Positions 26,591 to 36,094 of a DNA stretch of 64,000 bases are shown here, piece after piece. The notes below the pieces were generated by a model. It was not told where the DNA came from and made no database searches. It saw only the letters and a list, made by a program, of their open reading frames with translations. This DNA comes from Alphaproteobacteria bacterium. Its GTDB lineage: Bacteria; Pseudomonadota; Alphaproteobacteria; Caulobacterales; Maricaulaceae. The DNA is taken from positions 62,001 through 126,000 of the forward strand of contig WGNG01000005.1 in the NCBI GenBank assembly GCA_016124675.1, given 5' to 3'. The position numbers and the translations under genes are program-made. Within the stretch, counting starts at the first letter, position 1. Every line of letters starts with the position of its first letter.

Positions 26591-27094
26591 ATGATTGCTC
26601 AAATCCTCCTTCTTGCCTTCGCCGCTCTGATGCTCGTGGCGGCGTGGCAGGACGCATCGCGCTTCATCATTCCCAACTGGATATCGGGCGTCATGGTGCT
26701 GGCCTGGATCCCGGCGGCGTTTGCTCTGGGCTATGGCTGGCCCGGCGCGGGACTGGCCCTGCTGACGGGGGTGGCGGTGCTGGCTGCGGGCTTGGCGCTG
26801 TGGGCGCCGGGCTGGCTGGGCGGGGGCGATGTGAAGCTCATCGCCGCCGGGGCGCTGTGGTTTGGCTGGCCGGACGTTGTGGCGTTTCTGGTGTGGTCGA
26901 TGCTGGCGGGCGGCGTGCTGGCCCTGGTGCTGGTTCTGGCGCGCAAGATTGCACCGGCGATCCCGATGATGGCCGGGCGCCTGGACGGCACGGCGCTGGC
27001 GGCGGGTGCGCCGGCGCCCTATGGCATCGCGATCGCCGCGGGCGCGCTGATCACCCTGCCGCGCAGCCAGATATTCGCGGCGCTGGGGCTGTAG
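26591..27094 (+). CDS. cpaA: Prepilin peptidase CpaA
   Basis: A 167-residue A24 family aspartic peptidase that cleaves the Flp prepilin leader in the inner membrane. Catalytic aspartates are Asp21 in WQDASRFIIPN and Asp80 in GGGDVKL, the hallmark of the family. Four to six hydrophobic segments fill the rest. The short size, without an N-methylase domain, is typical of CpaA/TadV. ATG 26591 follows directly on the repeat region. The other tad/cpa genes are not in this window. Confidence 0.92.
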   Translation: MIAQILLLAFAALMLVAAWQDASRFIIPNWISGVMVLAWIPAAFALGYGWPGAGLALLTGVAVLAAGLALWAPGWLGGGDVKLIAAGALWFGWPDVVAFLVWSMLAGGVLALVLVLARKIAPAIPMMAGRLDGTALAAGAPAPYGIAIAAGALITLPRSQIFAALGL

Positions 27095-27097
27095 GGC

Positions 27098-27871
27098 TTA
27101 GCCGCGAAACCTGTCCTTGGCCGCACGAACCGCGCCATAGACCTGCCAGTCCTGCGCGGTTTCCAGACCCAGACCTGCGCGCAAGGCCGAATCGTCCCAG
27201 CGCAGGAACGGGTTGGCCGCGCGCTCGCGGGCGATGGTCGTGGGCACGGTCGGCTCGCCGCGCGCGCGCAACGCCTCGACCTCGCGGGCATAGGCCTGCA
27301 GCGCCGCATTCTGCGGATCGACGCTCAGCGCAAACTTCGCATTCGCCTGCGTGTATTCATGGGCGCAATAGATTACGGTCTCCGGCGGCAAGTCGCGCAG
27401 CCGCGCCAGCCCCGCCTGCGCCTGTTGCGGCGTGCCTTCGAACAGGCGCCCGCAGCCCAGCGCGAACAGGGCGTCGCCCACAAACGCCACGCCTTCGGTC
27501 TCGAACCAGTAGGCGATATGGCCCAGCGTATGCCCGCCGACATCCAGGATTTGTGCCTCCAGCCTGCCGAGCCTGACCCGGTCGCCGGGATGCATGCGGG
27601 CGTCCACATGGCCGATCTTGTCGGCCTCTGCCGCCGGGGCCGTGATGCGCGCGCCACTGGCCGCGCGGATCGTGTCATTGCCCCCGGCATGGTCCCAGTG
27701 ATGATGCGTGTTCCAGATCTCGCTCACCCGCCACCCCGCGGCGCGGGCCTCCTCAAGGATGCGGGCCGGTTCAGGGGTGTCGATGGCGGCGCAGGCGCCG
27801 GTCTCGCTGCAATGGATCAGGAAGCCGTAATTGTCCTCAAGACAGGCAAACTGACGGATCTCCAGAGCCAT
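27098..27871 (-). CDS. gloB: Hydroxyacylglutathione hydrolase (glyoxalase II)
   Basis: A 257-residue metallo-beta-lactamase fold enzyme that hydrolyses S-lactoylglutathione in methylglyoxal detoxification. The metal motif THHHWDHAGG is at residues 55-64. Further ligands lie in GGHTLGHIAYW and FVGDALFALGCGRLFEG, and the family's CAHEYTQANAKFA binds glutathione. The C-terminal glutathione-binding domain includes NPFLRWD. It is convergent with cpaA and divergent from the methyltransferase gene 82 bases away, an arrangement I recall from other Caulobacterales-like genomes. Confidence 0.95.
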   Translation of the reverse strand: MALEIRQFACLEDNYGFLIHCSETGACAAIDTPEPARILEEARAAGWRVSEIWNTHHHWDHAGGNDTIRAASGARITAPAAEADKIGHVDARMHPGDRVRLGRLEAQILDVGGHTLGHIAYWFETEGVAFVGDALFALGCGRLFEGTPQQAQAGLARLRDLPPETVIYCAHEYTQANAKFALSVDPQNAALQAYAREVEALRARGEPTVPTTIARERAANPFLRWDDSALRAGLGLETAQDWQVYGAVRAAKDRFRG

Positions 27872-27953
27872 GGCGCCGGTCCTCGTGCTGCAGACCCTGT
27901 CGCGGGCCGGGGGCTCAGCCTATCATTCACCGTGCAAGCAATGCGAGGGCGCC

Positions 27954-28727
27954 ATGCGCACGGATGCGCTGGAGATTGACCGCTTTTACCGCTCGGTGCG
28001 CGGCCGCGCCGCGCGCGACATGGCGCTGCGCCGCCTGACCGCGCTGTGGCCGCAGGCCCGGGGGCTCGACATGCTTGGCTATGGGTTTGCGGGCGCCTAT
28101 CTCGAACCTTACCGGGGCGAGGCACGGCGCACCGTGGCCTATATGCCGGCAGCGCAAGGCGCGGTGGGCTGGCCCAAGGGCGCAGCCTCGCTGACGGCGC
28201 TGGGCGAAGAGGCGCGCCTGCCGTTCAAGGAGGCCATGTTTGACCGGATCGTGCTGGCGCACGCGCTGGAGGAGGCGGAGGATCTGCGCCGCCTGCTGCG
28301 CGAGCTGTGGCGCGTCGCCGCGCCGGAAGGGCGCATTGTCGTGATCGCGGCGCACCGGGCCGGGTTGTGGGCGCGCTCCGAAGCCACACCGTTTGGCCAC
28401 GGACGCCCGTTCTCGAAGCGCCAATTGACCGACCTCCTCACCGGCGCGCTGTTTGAGCCCGTGGCCTGGTCGCGTGCCCTGTATGCGCCGCCCTGGCGCT
28501 GGGCGTGCGGGCCGAAAACGGCCTCTGCGTTCGAAAGCGCGGGCGAGCGGGTGGCGCCGGCCTTTGGCGGGCTGATCCTGGCTGAAGCCATCAAGCATGT
28601 CGGCGCGGTGCGTCCGGGCGGCGATGCTGTGCGCGTCCGGCGCAGCGCGCTTGAAGGCGCCGCGCGCCCCGCGCTATCTCCCCACTCCCGCCCGTCCGAT
28701 CCAGCCGCGAAAGACAGAGCTTCATGA
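27954..28727 (+). CDS. Class I SAM-dependent methyltransferase domain protein
   Basis: A 257-residue protein with a degenerate methyltransferase fold: the first motif region reads GLDMLGYGFAGAYLE, then FDRIVLAHALEEAEDLRRLL and LWRVAAPEGRIVVIAAHRAG. The usual GxGxG SAM loop is weak (GYGFAG), so catalytic activity is uncertain. ATG 27954 has GAGGG five bases upstream. It overlaps the hisC start by four bases (ATGA). Position next to gloB is common in this group; the substrate is unknown. Confidence 0.82.
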   Translation: MRTDALEIDRFYRSVRGRAARDMALRRLTALWPQARGLDMLGYGFAGAYLEPYRGEARRTVAYMPAAQGAVGWPKGAASLTALGEEARLPFKEAMFDRIVLAHALEEAEDLRRLLRELWRVAAPEGRIVVIAAHRAGLWARSEATPFGHGRPFSKRQLTDLLTGALFEPVAWSRALYAPPWRWACGPKTASAFESAGERVAPAFGGLILAEAIKHVGAVRPGGDAVRVRRSALEGAARPALSPHSRPSDPAAKDRAS

Positions 28728-29809
28728 CGCTTCAACCCCGCCCCGGCCTCATGGACATCAAGCCCTACGTGCCCGGCGCCGCTGCGCCCGCGGGCGCGGT
28801 GAAGCTGTCGTCCAATGAAAATGCGCTGGGCGCGAGCCCGAAAGCGGCCGAGGCTTTCAAGGCGGCCGCTGGCCGGCTGCAGCTTTATCCTGATGGGGGC
28901 GCCACCAAGTTGCGCGAGGCCATCGGCAAGGCTGAAGGGATTGATCCGGCGCGCATTGTCTGCGGCGCAGGGTCGGACGAGCTGTTGCAATTGATCGGGC
29001 GGGCCTATCTGGCGCCGGGCGATACGGTGGTGCAGAGCCAGTACGGATTTCTGGTCTATCGGCTGGTGGCGCTGCAATCGGGCGCCCACTGCGTCAGCGC
29101 GCCCGAGCGCGATTTCACCGCCGATGTGGATGCGCTGATCGAGGCGGCGGCGCCTGGCGCGCGCATCGTGTTTCTGGCCAATCCCAACAATCCCACCGGC
29201 ACCTGGATTTCCGGCGCCGAGGTGCGCCGCCTGCGCGAGGGCCTGCCCGAGGATACCCTGCTGGTGCTGGACGGGGCCTATGCCGAGTTTGTCGACGCGC
29301 CCGGCTGGGAAGACCCGATCAAGCTGGCGGATGAGTATTCCAACGTCGTGGTGACGCGCACCTTCTCCAAGATTCACGGCCTCGCCGCCCTGAGGCTCGG
29401 CTGGATGTATGGCCCGCAAGAGGTGGTGGACGTGATCCACCGCGTGCGCGGCCCCTTCAATGTCAACCTGCCGGCGATCGAGGCGGGCGTCGCCGCCATC
29501 TCCGATCCCGATTTCGTGCGCCGCTCCAAGGACCATAACGATCAGTGGCTGGCCTATCTGACCCAGCAGCTGGGCGGGCTCGGCTTTGAGGTCACCCCAT
29601 CAGTGTGCAATTTCGTGCTGGTGCATTTCGAGGATGCGCCGGGCCGCACCGCGGCGGAGGCAGACCGCTTTCTCACCGCGCGCGGCCTCGTCGTGCGGGC
29701 GCTGGCCCCCTATGGCCTGCCCAACGCCCTGCGCATCACCGTGGGGCTGGAGGCGCATAATCGCGCCGTGGTCGAGGCGCTGACCGCCTTCCGCGACAGC
29801 TGGAATTAA
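28724..29809 (+). CDS. hisC: Histidinol-phosphate aminotransferase
   Basis: A 361-residue PLP-dependent aminotransferase. Conserved features are KLSSNENALGASP (about 27-39), FLANPNNPTGTW, the DGAYAEF strand that contacts PLP, and the Schiff-base Lys216 in TFSKIHGLAALRLGW. The family acts in histidine synthesis and in some species also on aromatic amino acids. It is coupled to the methyltransferase gene by ATGA and ends tail-to-tail with serC, sharing four bases. Confidence 0.94.
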   Translation: MTLQPRPGLMDIKPYVPGAAAPAGAVKLSSNENALGASPKAAEAFKAAAGRLQLYPDGGATKLREAIGKAEGIDPARIVCGAGSDELLQLIGRAYLAPGDTVVQSQYGFLVYRLVALQSGAHCVSAPERDFTADVDALIEAAAPGARIVFLANPNNPTGTWISGAEVRRLREGLPEDTLLVLDGAYAEFVDAPGWEDPIKLADEYSNVVVTRTFSKIHGLAALRLGWMYGPQEVVDVIHRVRGPFNVNLPAIEAGVAAISDPDFVRRSKDHNDQWLAYLTQQLGGLGFEVTPSVCNFVLVHFEDAPGRTAAEADRFLTARGLVVRALAPYGLPNALRITVGLEAHNRAVVEALTAFRDSWN

Positions 29810-30975
29810 GCGATCCCCAGCTCTTCCATCGCCGTTTCATAGGCCCAGTCGAGCCAGGGTCCGAGGGCGGCGACATCGTCGGTGTCCACCGTGGGGCCGC
29901 ACCAGATGCGCAGGCCCGCCGGGGCTTTCGGGTGGGGGATGACGTCAAAGGCCGCGCCTTCGCGGTCCAGCAAGAGCCCCATGCGCCGCGACACCGCCCA
30001 GCGCTCGGCGTCAGACTTGGCGGCGAGTGCCGGGCTGGTGAATGTCAGCGTGACCGAGGTTGTCGACCGCGTCGCCGGATCCTCGGCCAGGAAATCGATC
30101 CAGGAGGCCCCCTCGACCCACGACGCCAGCGCCGCGAAATTGGCGTTGGTGCGCGCGATCAGCGCCGTGACGCCGCCTTCGCGCGCGGCCCATTTCAGGG
30201 CGTCGAGATAATCCTCCACGCACATCAAAGAGGGCGTGTTGATGGTGGAGCCGGCATAGATGGCGGCGTCTTCGGCGCCCGCTTCAAACAATTGCAGCAG
30301 CCGCGGCACGCCCCAGGACGGGCGATAGTCGCGCAGGCGCGCCCGGGCGCGCGGCGACAGGACCGCAACGCCGTGCTGGGCCTCGCCGCCGAGGCATTTC
30401 TGCCAGCTGAAGGTGGTGACGTCGAATTTCTCCCACGGCATGTCCATGGCGAAAGCCGCCGACGTGGCGTCGCAGATCGTCACGCCCTCGCGGTCGTCGC
30501 GGATCCAGTCCGCGTGCGGGATGCGCACGCCGGCGGCGGTGGCGTTCCAGGTGAAGACCTGGTCATGGGCGCTGTTGGCGCGCGAGTAGTCAGGCGCCCG
30601 GCCATAGGGGGCTTCATAGATGTGCAGCCCGGCAGGTTTGAGCTCGTCGCGCAGATCAAAGAGCCAGCGCCGTCCGAACTCGTCGCAGGAAAACACGTCC
30701 ACGGGCCGCGCGCCGGTCATCGACCACAGCGCGCCCTCCATGGCGCCCGTGTCGGACGCAGGCAGGATCACCACCTTGTAATCGGAAGGAATCTCAAGCA
30801 CCGCCGCGGTGCGCTCCAGCGCTTCGGCGAGGCGCGCCTTGGGCGTTCCAGCCCGGTGATTGCGCCCCAGCGGGGCTGCCGCCAGCGCGCTCCATTCCCA
30901 GCCCGGGCGCTTTTTCGTGGGACCGCAGGAAAAGCGTGCGTCGGACGGGCGCAGGCTGGGTTTGGAGCGGGCCAT
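29806..30975 (-). CDS. serC: Phosphoserine aminotransferase
   Basis: A 389-residue class V aminotransferase that makes 3-phosphoserine from 3-phosphohydroxypyruvate in serine synthesis. The PLP lysine is Lys193 in FSWQKCLGGEAQHG. The N-terminus has the SCGPTKKRPGW signature of the longer type found in alphaproteobacteria and archaea. ATG 30975 has GGGGGAA six bases upstream. The in-frame extension to 31506 is spurious. No serA is next to it, although serC-serA pairing is common in this class. Confidence 0.93.
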   Translation of the reverse strand: MARSKPSLRPSDARFSCGPTKKRPGWEWSALAAAPLGRNHRAGTPKARLAEALERTAAVLEIPSDYKVVILPASDTGAMEGALWSMTGARPVDVFSCDEFGRRWLFDLRDELKPAGLHIYEAPYGRAPDYSRANSAHDQVFTWNATAAGVRIPHADWIRDDREGVTICDATSAAFAMDMPWEKFDVTTFSWQKCLGGEAQHGVAVLSPRARARLRDYRPSWGVPRLLQLFEAGAEDAAIYAGSTINTPSLMCVEDYLDALKWAAREGGVTALIARTNANFAALASWVEGASWIDFLAEDPATRSTTSVTLTFTSPALAAKSDAERWAVSRRMGLLLDREGAAFDVIPHPKAPAGLRIWCGPTVDTDDVAALGPWLDWAYETAMEELGIA

Positions 30976-31155
30976 GACGATTCCCCCGGGCTGTCTGGTT
31001 TGCAGTCTATTGCGGTAGGCCTTCGCGCGCGCAGCGTCAAATCCTGTCTGGGGCGGCGGCTTGACGCGGATGCAGCGCGCGCCTACCGGCACGGCCATGA
31101 TCACGCGCACACGTCCCCCGACCATTTGCGCCGCCCATGGCCGGGAGCGGTCTTC

Positions 31156-32061
31156 GTGACGCCGGACAAGCCAGGTCTCAAGGGCTGGGGCGGGCTTATC
31201 CTGCTGGCGCTCTTGTGGGGCGGGGCGTTCGCCTTCATCACGGCCGGGGTGGAGACCCTGGCGCCGTCCGTGGTGGCGTTCGGGCGCCTGGCGCTGGCGG
31301 CGATCATCCTGACAGTCTGGGCCGTGGCGCAGCGCCGTCACCTGCCCCCGCTGAATGACCGGCGCTGGCTGTGGTTCGCGGCCCTGGGCCTGTTCGGCAA
31401 TACGCTGCCCTTCACCCTCATCGCCATCGGCCAGCAGACCGTGCCGTCGGGGGTGGCGGGCATCCTGATGGGCATGACGCCGCTGGCCATCATCATGGCG
31501 GCCCATTTCGTCCTGCCTGGGGAGCGGCTCAACGCCTGGAAGGGCGCAGGCTTCCTGATCGGGTTTTCCGGCATCGTGCTGCTCACCGGACCGGCGGCGC
31601 TTGCGGGCATGCTGGAGACGGACTTTCTGGCCCAGATGCTGATCTTCGCCGCCACGCTCGCCTACGCCACCAACGCGATCCTGTACCAGCGCATGCCTGA
31701 AACGGCGCCGATCGTCGTTGCGGCGGGCTCGCTGACCTGCGCCTCGGTGCTGGCCTTGCCGCTGGTGGCCTGGGACATCATCGCGGGCGCGCCGATGCAG
31801 CCGAGCCTCAATTCCATCCTCGCCGTCATCGCTCTGGGCGTGCTGCCGACGGCGCTGGCGACGATCATCTACATGGGCATCGCCCGCAAAGTGGGCGCAG
31901 CCTTCATCGCACTGATCAATTACGCCGTCCCGGTGGTGGCCGCGATGATCGGACTGATGCTGGGCGAGGCGCTGGGGCTGACGGCCTGGCTGGCGCTCGG
32001 CGTTATCCTTCTGGGCATTTTCATCGCCCGGCGCGGCGCGCAGCGTAGGAAAACCGGCTAG
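31156..32061 (+). CDS. EamA family (DMT) transporter
   Basis: A 301-residue drug/metabolite transporter with ten predicted membrane segments in two EamA repeats. The first begins LILLALLWGGAFAFITAGVE, the second FLAQMLIFAATLAYATNAIL. It would export small metabolites or amino acids; the substrate is not visible. No ATG is available at the right place. GTG 31156 has GGGAG eight bases upstream and places the first membrane segment at about residue 12. It ends convergently with the pseB-like gene, overlapping by four bases. Confidence 0.87.
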   Translation: MTPDKPGLKGWGGLILLALLWGGAFAFITAGVETLAPSVVAFGRLALAAIILTVWAVAQRRHLPPLNDRRWLWFAALGLFGNTLPFTLIAIGQQTVPSGVAGILMGMTPLAIIMAAHFVLPGERLNAWKGAGFLIGFSGIVLLTGPAALAGMLETDFLAQMLIFAATLAYATNAILYQRMPETAPIVVAAGSLTCASVLALPLVAWDIIAGAPMQPSLNSILAVIALGVLPTALATIIYMGIARKVGAAFIALINYAVPVVAAMIGLMLGEALGLTAWLALGVILLGIFIARRGAQRRKTG

Positions 32062-33155
32062 ACCGCCTTGAACGCTGCGGGGCGCAGCATGGGCCGGCTC
32101 AGGCCCAGAAGCGCCTGCAGGCCGGGGATGTCGAGCTGCTCTGGATTATTGTCCGACGAATAGGACCAGCCATCGCGCACGACGCTGGCGCCCGCCTCCT
32201 CCCAGGCCCGGCGCAGCGCCTCAAGGCCCGGCGCGATCACGACATAGCGGTCGCCGGCGTCCAGCGTCGAGCGCGAATCATCGGGCGTGATCATCACCTC
32301 GTGCAGCTTCTCGCCCGGACGCGCCCCGACGATGCGGTGAGGCAGGTTCGGCGCGATGGCGCGCGCCAGATCAATGGTGCGCATGGAGGGCAGCTTGGGC
32401 ACGAAAATCTCCCCGCCCTGCATGTCGGACAGGACCGACAGAACAAAGTTCACGCCCTGGTCCAGCGTGATCCAGAACCGTGTCATGCGCGGATCGGTGA
32501 TCGGCAGATCGCGCGCGCCTTCGGCGGCCAGGCGCTGGAAGAAAGGCGCCACCGAGCCGCGCGAGCCCACCACATTGCCGTAGCGCACCACCGAAAAGCG
32601 CGGGCCCTTGGCGCCGGCGAGATTATTGGCGGCGATGATGATCTTGTCGGACGCCAGCTTCGTCGCGCCATAGAGATTGACCGGCGCCGCGGCCTTGTCT
32701 GACGACAGCGCCACCACCCGCTCCACGCCATTGGCGATGGCGGCGCGCACGATGTGTTCGGCGCCGTGAATGTTGGTCTGCACGCATTCGAACGGGTTGG
32801 CCTCGGCGATGGGCACATGCTTCATCGCGGCGGCGTGGATGACGATGTCCGCCCCGCGCATCGCTTCTGACACCCGCGCCGCATCGCGCACATCCCCGAT
32901 GACAAAGCGCAGATAGGGATAGGCCTCGGGGCTGAAACGCTGGGACGTTTCGTATTGCTTGAGCTCGTCGCGCGAGAAGATCGTGAGCTGGCGCGGGCGG
33001 AAGCGGCGCGTCACCGTGTCGAGAAACTGGTGGCCGAACGAGCCGGTGCCGCCGGTGAGGAAGATCGACCGCCCGGTGAGATCGCAGGCCGTGCCGGAGA
33101 AGTCACGCAAGGTCGACCCTTGCGCATCCGGCGTTGCCCCTCCTGATCCGGCCAT
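32058..33155 (-). CDS. UDP-GlcNAc 4,6-dehydratase (PseB/FlmA type)
   Basis: A 365-residue inverting 4,6-dehydratase of the PseB type, first enzyme of pseudaminic-type sugar synthesis used to glycosylate flagellin. The NAD-binding SIFLTGGTGSFG is near residues 30-41. HAAAMKHVPIAE carries the active-site lysine, and the catalytic pair lies in NLYGATKLASDK. In Caulobacter the flmA homologue is needed for flagellin modification. Here no other pathway genes are adjacent, but the FlaEY-like gene is divergent 187 bases away, supporting a flagellar role. The binding site upstream of ATG 33155 is weak. Confidence 0.85.
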   Translation of the reverse strand: MAGSGGATPDAQGSTLRDFSGTACDLTGRSIFLTGGTGSFGHQFLDTVTRRFRPRQLTIFSRDELKQYETSQRFSPEAYPYLRFVIGDVRDAARVSEAMRGADIVIHAAAMKHVPIAEANPFECVQTNIHGAEHIVRAAIANGVERVVALSSDKAAAPVNLYGATKLASDKIIIAANNLAGAKGPRFSVVRYGNVVGSRGSVAPFFQRLAAEGARDLPITDPRMTRFWITLDQGVNFVLSVLSDMQGGEIFVPKLPSMRTIDLARAIAPNLPHRIVGARPGEKLHEVMITPDDSRSTLDAGDRYVVIAPGLEALRRAWEEAGASVVRDGWSYSSDNNPEQLDIPGLQALLGLSRPMLRPAAFKAV

Positions 33156-33342
33156 GAAACCCGCCCCGCAAGTGATTCTCTGACGCTTCAGCCTAAAGCT
33201 GGACTCCGCCGGGTTAACGCTCCGTTTGTGCTACGGCGCGACGGGCGCTGCACGGGGGGCATCCTAACGAATTGTCAGCGCTTTGAGCGCCATGATGCGC
33301 GGTGGCGGCATGCGTGCGCCGTCGGGATGCAGCAGTCAGGAC

Positions 33343-36090
33343 ATGGCGTTTTCGGTTGATCTGCTCGGCGCCTGGTATGGCGCGCAGTCGGCCCGGCAAC
33401 TGGCCGGTCAGCCGAGTGCTGTGCGATCGCCGAACGCCGGCCAGGGCGCCCAGAGCCAGAACCGCGCCGAGACCTTGCCGCCCTGGGACCCGCGCGGGTC
33501 CATCACCGCGCTGGAGACCCTGCGCCGGCAGGTGCTGGCCAGTGGCCGCTTCTTCGACGCGTCGCTGACCAGCGCCTCCAGTCCCGGCGTCGCCCGCGAC
33601 GAGCAGCAGCTGTTTGCGATGTATCAGGGCCTGCGCGGGCTGCAGGCGCTCGCCGATGCGGCCCTGCAGCGCAACGTCAATGATTTCGACCGGTCCTTCA
33701 TGCAGCGCCGGTTCAATGAGGGGCTGGAGCAGCTGGGCGGGTTCTTTCAGGACCTGGACCTGCAGGGCGTATCGGTGCTGCGCGGCGAGGAGCTCAGCAA
33801 GGCTGAAAGCACGCTCACGATTTCGCGCGGCCAGTCGCAATACACCACCGCCGCCATCCATACCGGCGCCTTCGACGCCGAAGTCGCAGCGTTTCAGGGC
33901 GATACCGCCTTCACCATCACCGTGCGCAAAAACGGCGGCGACACGGATATAGCGATTGATCTGGCCGAGCTCGGCGCGGCGCCGCGCACGCTCGACAATG
34001 TTGTCGGGCTCATCAATCAGAAACTCGAAGACGCCGGCATGCTGACCCGCTTCGAGCGTCAGCGGGTAGGTACACCCAATGAGAACGGCCTCGTCACGGG
34101 CGATGACTGGGGCTTTAAAATCGAGGGCATACTGACCGAGCGCATCAGCTTTTCCGCGCCGGCGTCTGAGCCCGCCGTCTGGCTCGCCGGCGTGAGCGGC
34201 GCGAAGGACGCGGCGTCCGGCCAGCTGACCCGGATCAGCGGGCTCAGTGCGGGCAGCCAGACCGATTTCACCCGCCGGATCGAGGCTGATCCGGATGTGG
34301 CCGAAACCAAAAACGACAAGGGCGAGACCAAGACCAGCGAGACCTCCAATCCGCTGCGCATCCTCGATACGGCGCAAGCGGCCGATGGCGGCATCTATGT
34401 GGTCGGTCATGGCGCCTCCAGCGTGGCGGGACAGGCGCTCAAGGGCGAGCAGGACCTGATCCTTCAGCGCTTTGACACCACCGGCAAGCTGGTCTGGACC
34501 CGCGCGCTTGGCGCCGCGCAGAGCGCCTCGGGCGCGTCGATGGCGGTGGACGGGCAGGGCAATGTCATCGTGGCCGGATCGGTGACCGGCGCGCTGAGCG
34601 GAACCAATGCGGTGGGCGGCGAGGATTCGCTGGTGGTCAAATTCAACGCCGACGGCGTGGAGCAATGGGCCCGGCGCTTTGGCGGGCAGGGTGATGACCG
34701 GGCGCTCGCCGTCACGGTGGATGATGCGGGCAATGTGTTTGTGGCGGGCGAAACCCGCTCCGGCTTTGGCGGGATGGCTCATCAGGGCATGGTGGACGGC
34801 TATGTGCGCGCCCTCGATGCGTCGGGCGCCACGCTCTACACCCGCGCGCTGGAAGCCGGCGCCGGGGTGGAGCGGGTGCGCGCCGTGGCCATGGCCGCCG
34901 ATGGCGGGCTGCTGACCGCCACCGAAGTCGACGGCCGCGCGGTGCTGGTCAAGTTCGCCCCCGGCGATGACGGGACCGGCGCGCCGGTCTGGCGCCTCGA
35001 CATGGGCGATCTGGATGGCGGGCGCATTGCGGGCCTGGCCGTGGACGAAGATGGCGCAATCTATCTGGCGGGCTCCGCCGGAGCGGGCTTTGCGCCGGGC
35101 GCGGTGCTCAACGCCAATGCCGGCGGGCGCGACGCGGTGCTGGTGCGCATCGAGGACGGTGGTTCGCCGACGGTGAGCTACACGACATTCCTCGGGACCG
35201 AAGGCGACAATACGGCCGCATCGGTAGAGGCGGCGGGGGGCAAGGTCTATCTGGCCGGAACCACATCCGGCGCGCTGCCGGGTTCGGAGCAGTCGGGTGA
35301 GCGCAACAGCTTCGCCGCCGGGTTCGACGCCGCCACGGGCGCGCTGGAGTGGACCCGGCAAGTCGCCGGGCGCAGCGGGGTCTCCGAAGCCACGGGGCTG
35401 GTGGTGGATCAGGGCGGCGATTCAGTGCTGAACCGGCTGGGCCTGCCCAATGGCGCCGTCGCCTATGCCGACAGCCGCGCGATCAATCAGCGCTCGTCCG
35501 TGCGCGAGGGCGACCATTTCTTCATCTCGGTCAATGGCGGGCGTCAGCGCAAGATCGAGATCGGCGCGAACGAGACCATGCGCTCGCTGACCTTCAAGCT
35601 GAACGCGGTCATGCTGTTCAACGGCTCGGCTGATGTGCGCCGGTCCGCTGCGGGCGACATGCTGCGCCTGACGCCGAAAACGGGCGTGACCATTGAGCTG
35701 ACCGCTGGCGCCGAGGGCCGCGACGCCCTGTCCGGGTTGGGCATGCCGTCAGGCGCGATCACCGGCAAGGCTTCGCTGCTGGACAGGTCCGATGACGCTA
35801 CGTCCGATGCGCCCGCCGTGTTCGCGCTGGAGCTGCCCGACCGTCTGTCGATCACGGACCGCGGCACGGCGCAGGCCGCCTATGAGGCGCTGTCCGCCGC
35901 CCAGGCCAAGATCCAGCGCGCCTGGCGCGACCTGACCATGGACCCGGCGCTCAAGAACCTCCTGAAGGGCCCCGCCAACGGCAGGCGCGGCGGAACCGTG
36001 CCGGGTTATCTCACCGCGCAGATATCCAATTACCAGGCCGGCCTCGACCGGCTGGTGAACGGCGGCGGCAATACACTGGGGTTTTTCTAG
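33343..36090 (+). CDS. FlaEY-like flagellar protein with SBBP beta-propeller
   Basis: A 915-residue protein. The N-terminal third is helical (LRRQVLASGRFFDASL) and contains a segment like the hook IN motif (FTITVRKNGGD, NVVGLINQKLEDAG). Residues 340-690 hold at least five SBBP-type propeller repeats (IYVVGHGAS, NVIVAGSVTGALS, NVFVAGETRSGFG, IYLAGSAGAGFA, VYLAGTTSGALPG). A second IN-like segment follows (FFISVNGGRQRKIEIGANET), then a helical tail. This recalls the Caulobacter FlaEY protein, from memory. There is no signal peptide. ATG 33343 (MAFSVDLLGAW) is chosen by sequence; ATGs at 33292-33310 are possible. Confidence 0.65.
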   Translation: MAFSVDLLGAWYGAQSARQLAGQPSAVRSPNAGQGAQSQNRAETLPPWDPRGSITALETLRRQVLASGRFFDASLTSASSPGVARDEQQLFAMYQGLRGLQALADAALQRNVNDFDRSFMQRRFNEGLEQLGGFFQDLDLQGVSVLRGEELSKAESTLTISRGQSQYTTAAIHTGAFDAEVAAFQGDTAFTITVRKNGGDTDIAIDLAELGAAPRTLDNVVGLINQKLEDAGMLTRFERQRVGTPNENGLVTGDDWGFKIEGILTERISFSAPASEPAVWLAGVSGAKDAASGQLTRISGLSAGSQTDFTRRIEADPDVAETKNDKGETKTSETSNPLRILDTAQAADGGIYVVGHGASSVAGQALKGEQDLILQRFDTTGKLVWTRALGAAQSASGASMAVDGQGNVIVAGSVTGALSGTNAVGGEDSLVVKFNADGVEQWARRFGGQGDDRALAVTVDDAGNVFVAGETRSGFGGMAHQGMVDGYVRALDASGATLYTRALEAGAGVERVRAVAMAADGGLLTATEVDGRAVLVKFAPGDDGTGAPVWRLDMGDLDGGRIAGLAVDEDGAIYLAGSAGAGFAPGAVLNANAGGRDAVLVRIEDGGSPTVSYTTFLGTEGDNTAASVEAAGGKVYLAGTTSGALPGSEQSGERNSFAAGFDAATGALEWTRQVAGRSGVSEATGLVVDQGGDSVLNRLGLPNGAVAYADSRAINQRSSVREGDHFFISVNGGRQRKIEIGANETMRSLTFKLNAVMLFNGSADVRRSAAGDMLRLTPKTGVTIELTAGAEGRDALSGLGMPSGAITGKASLLDRSDDATSDAPAVFALELPDRLSITDRGTAQAAYEALSAAQAKIQRAWRDLTMDPALKNLLKGPANGRRGGTVPGYLTAQISNYQAGLDRLVNGGGNTLGFF

Positions 36091-36094
36091 GGTC

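Noticed and set aside
29932-31155. Long upstream extension of the EamA transporter frame
   Set aside because: It overlaps serC completely on the opposite strand. GTG 31156 has a proper binding site and normal transporter length.
33214-33342. A sigma-54 promoter before the FlaEY-like gene
   Set aside because: A GG-N10-GC match exists (ggcgcgacgggcgc), but the surrounding bases do not fit TGGCAC and TTGC; such matches are common in GC-rich DNA.
33214-35361. A 715-codon minus-strand frame opposite the FlaEY-like gene
   Set aside because: The plus strand shows coherent repeats and flagellar-type motifs; the minus frame shows only low-complexity His/Arg-rich sequence.
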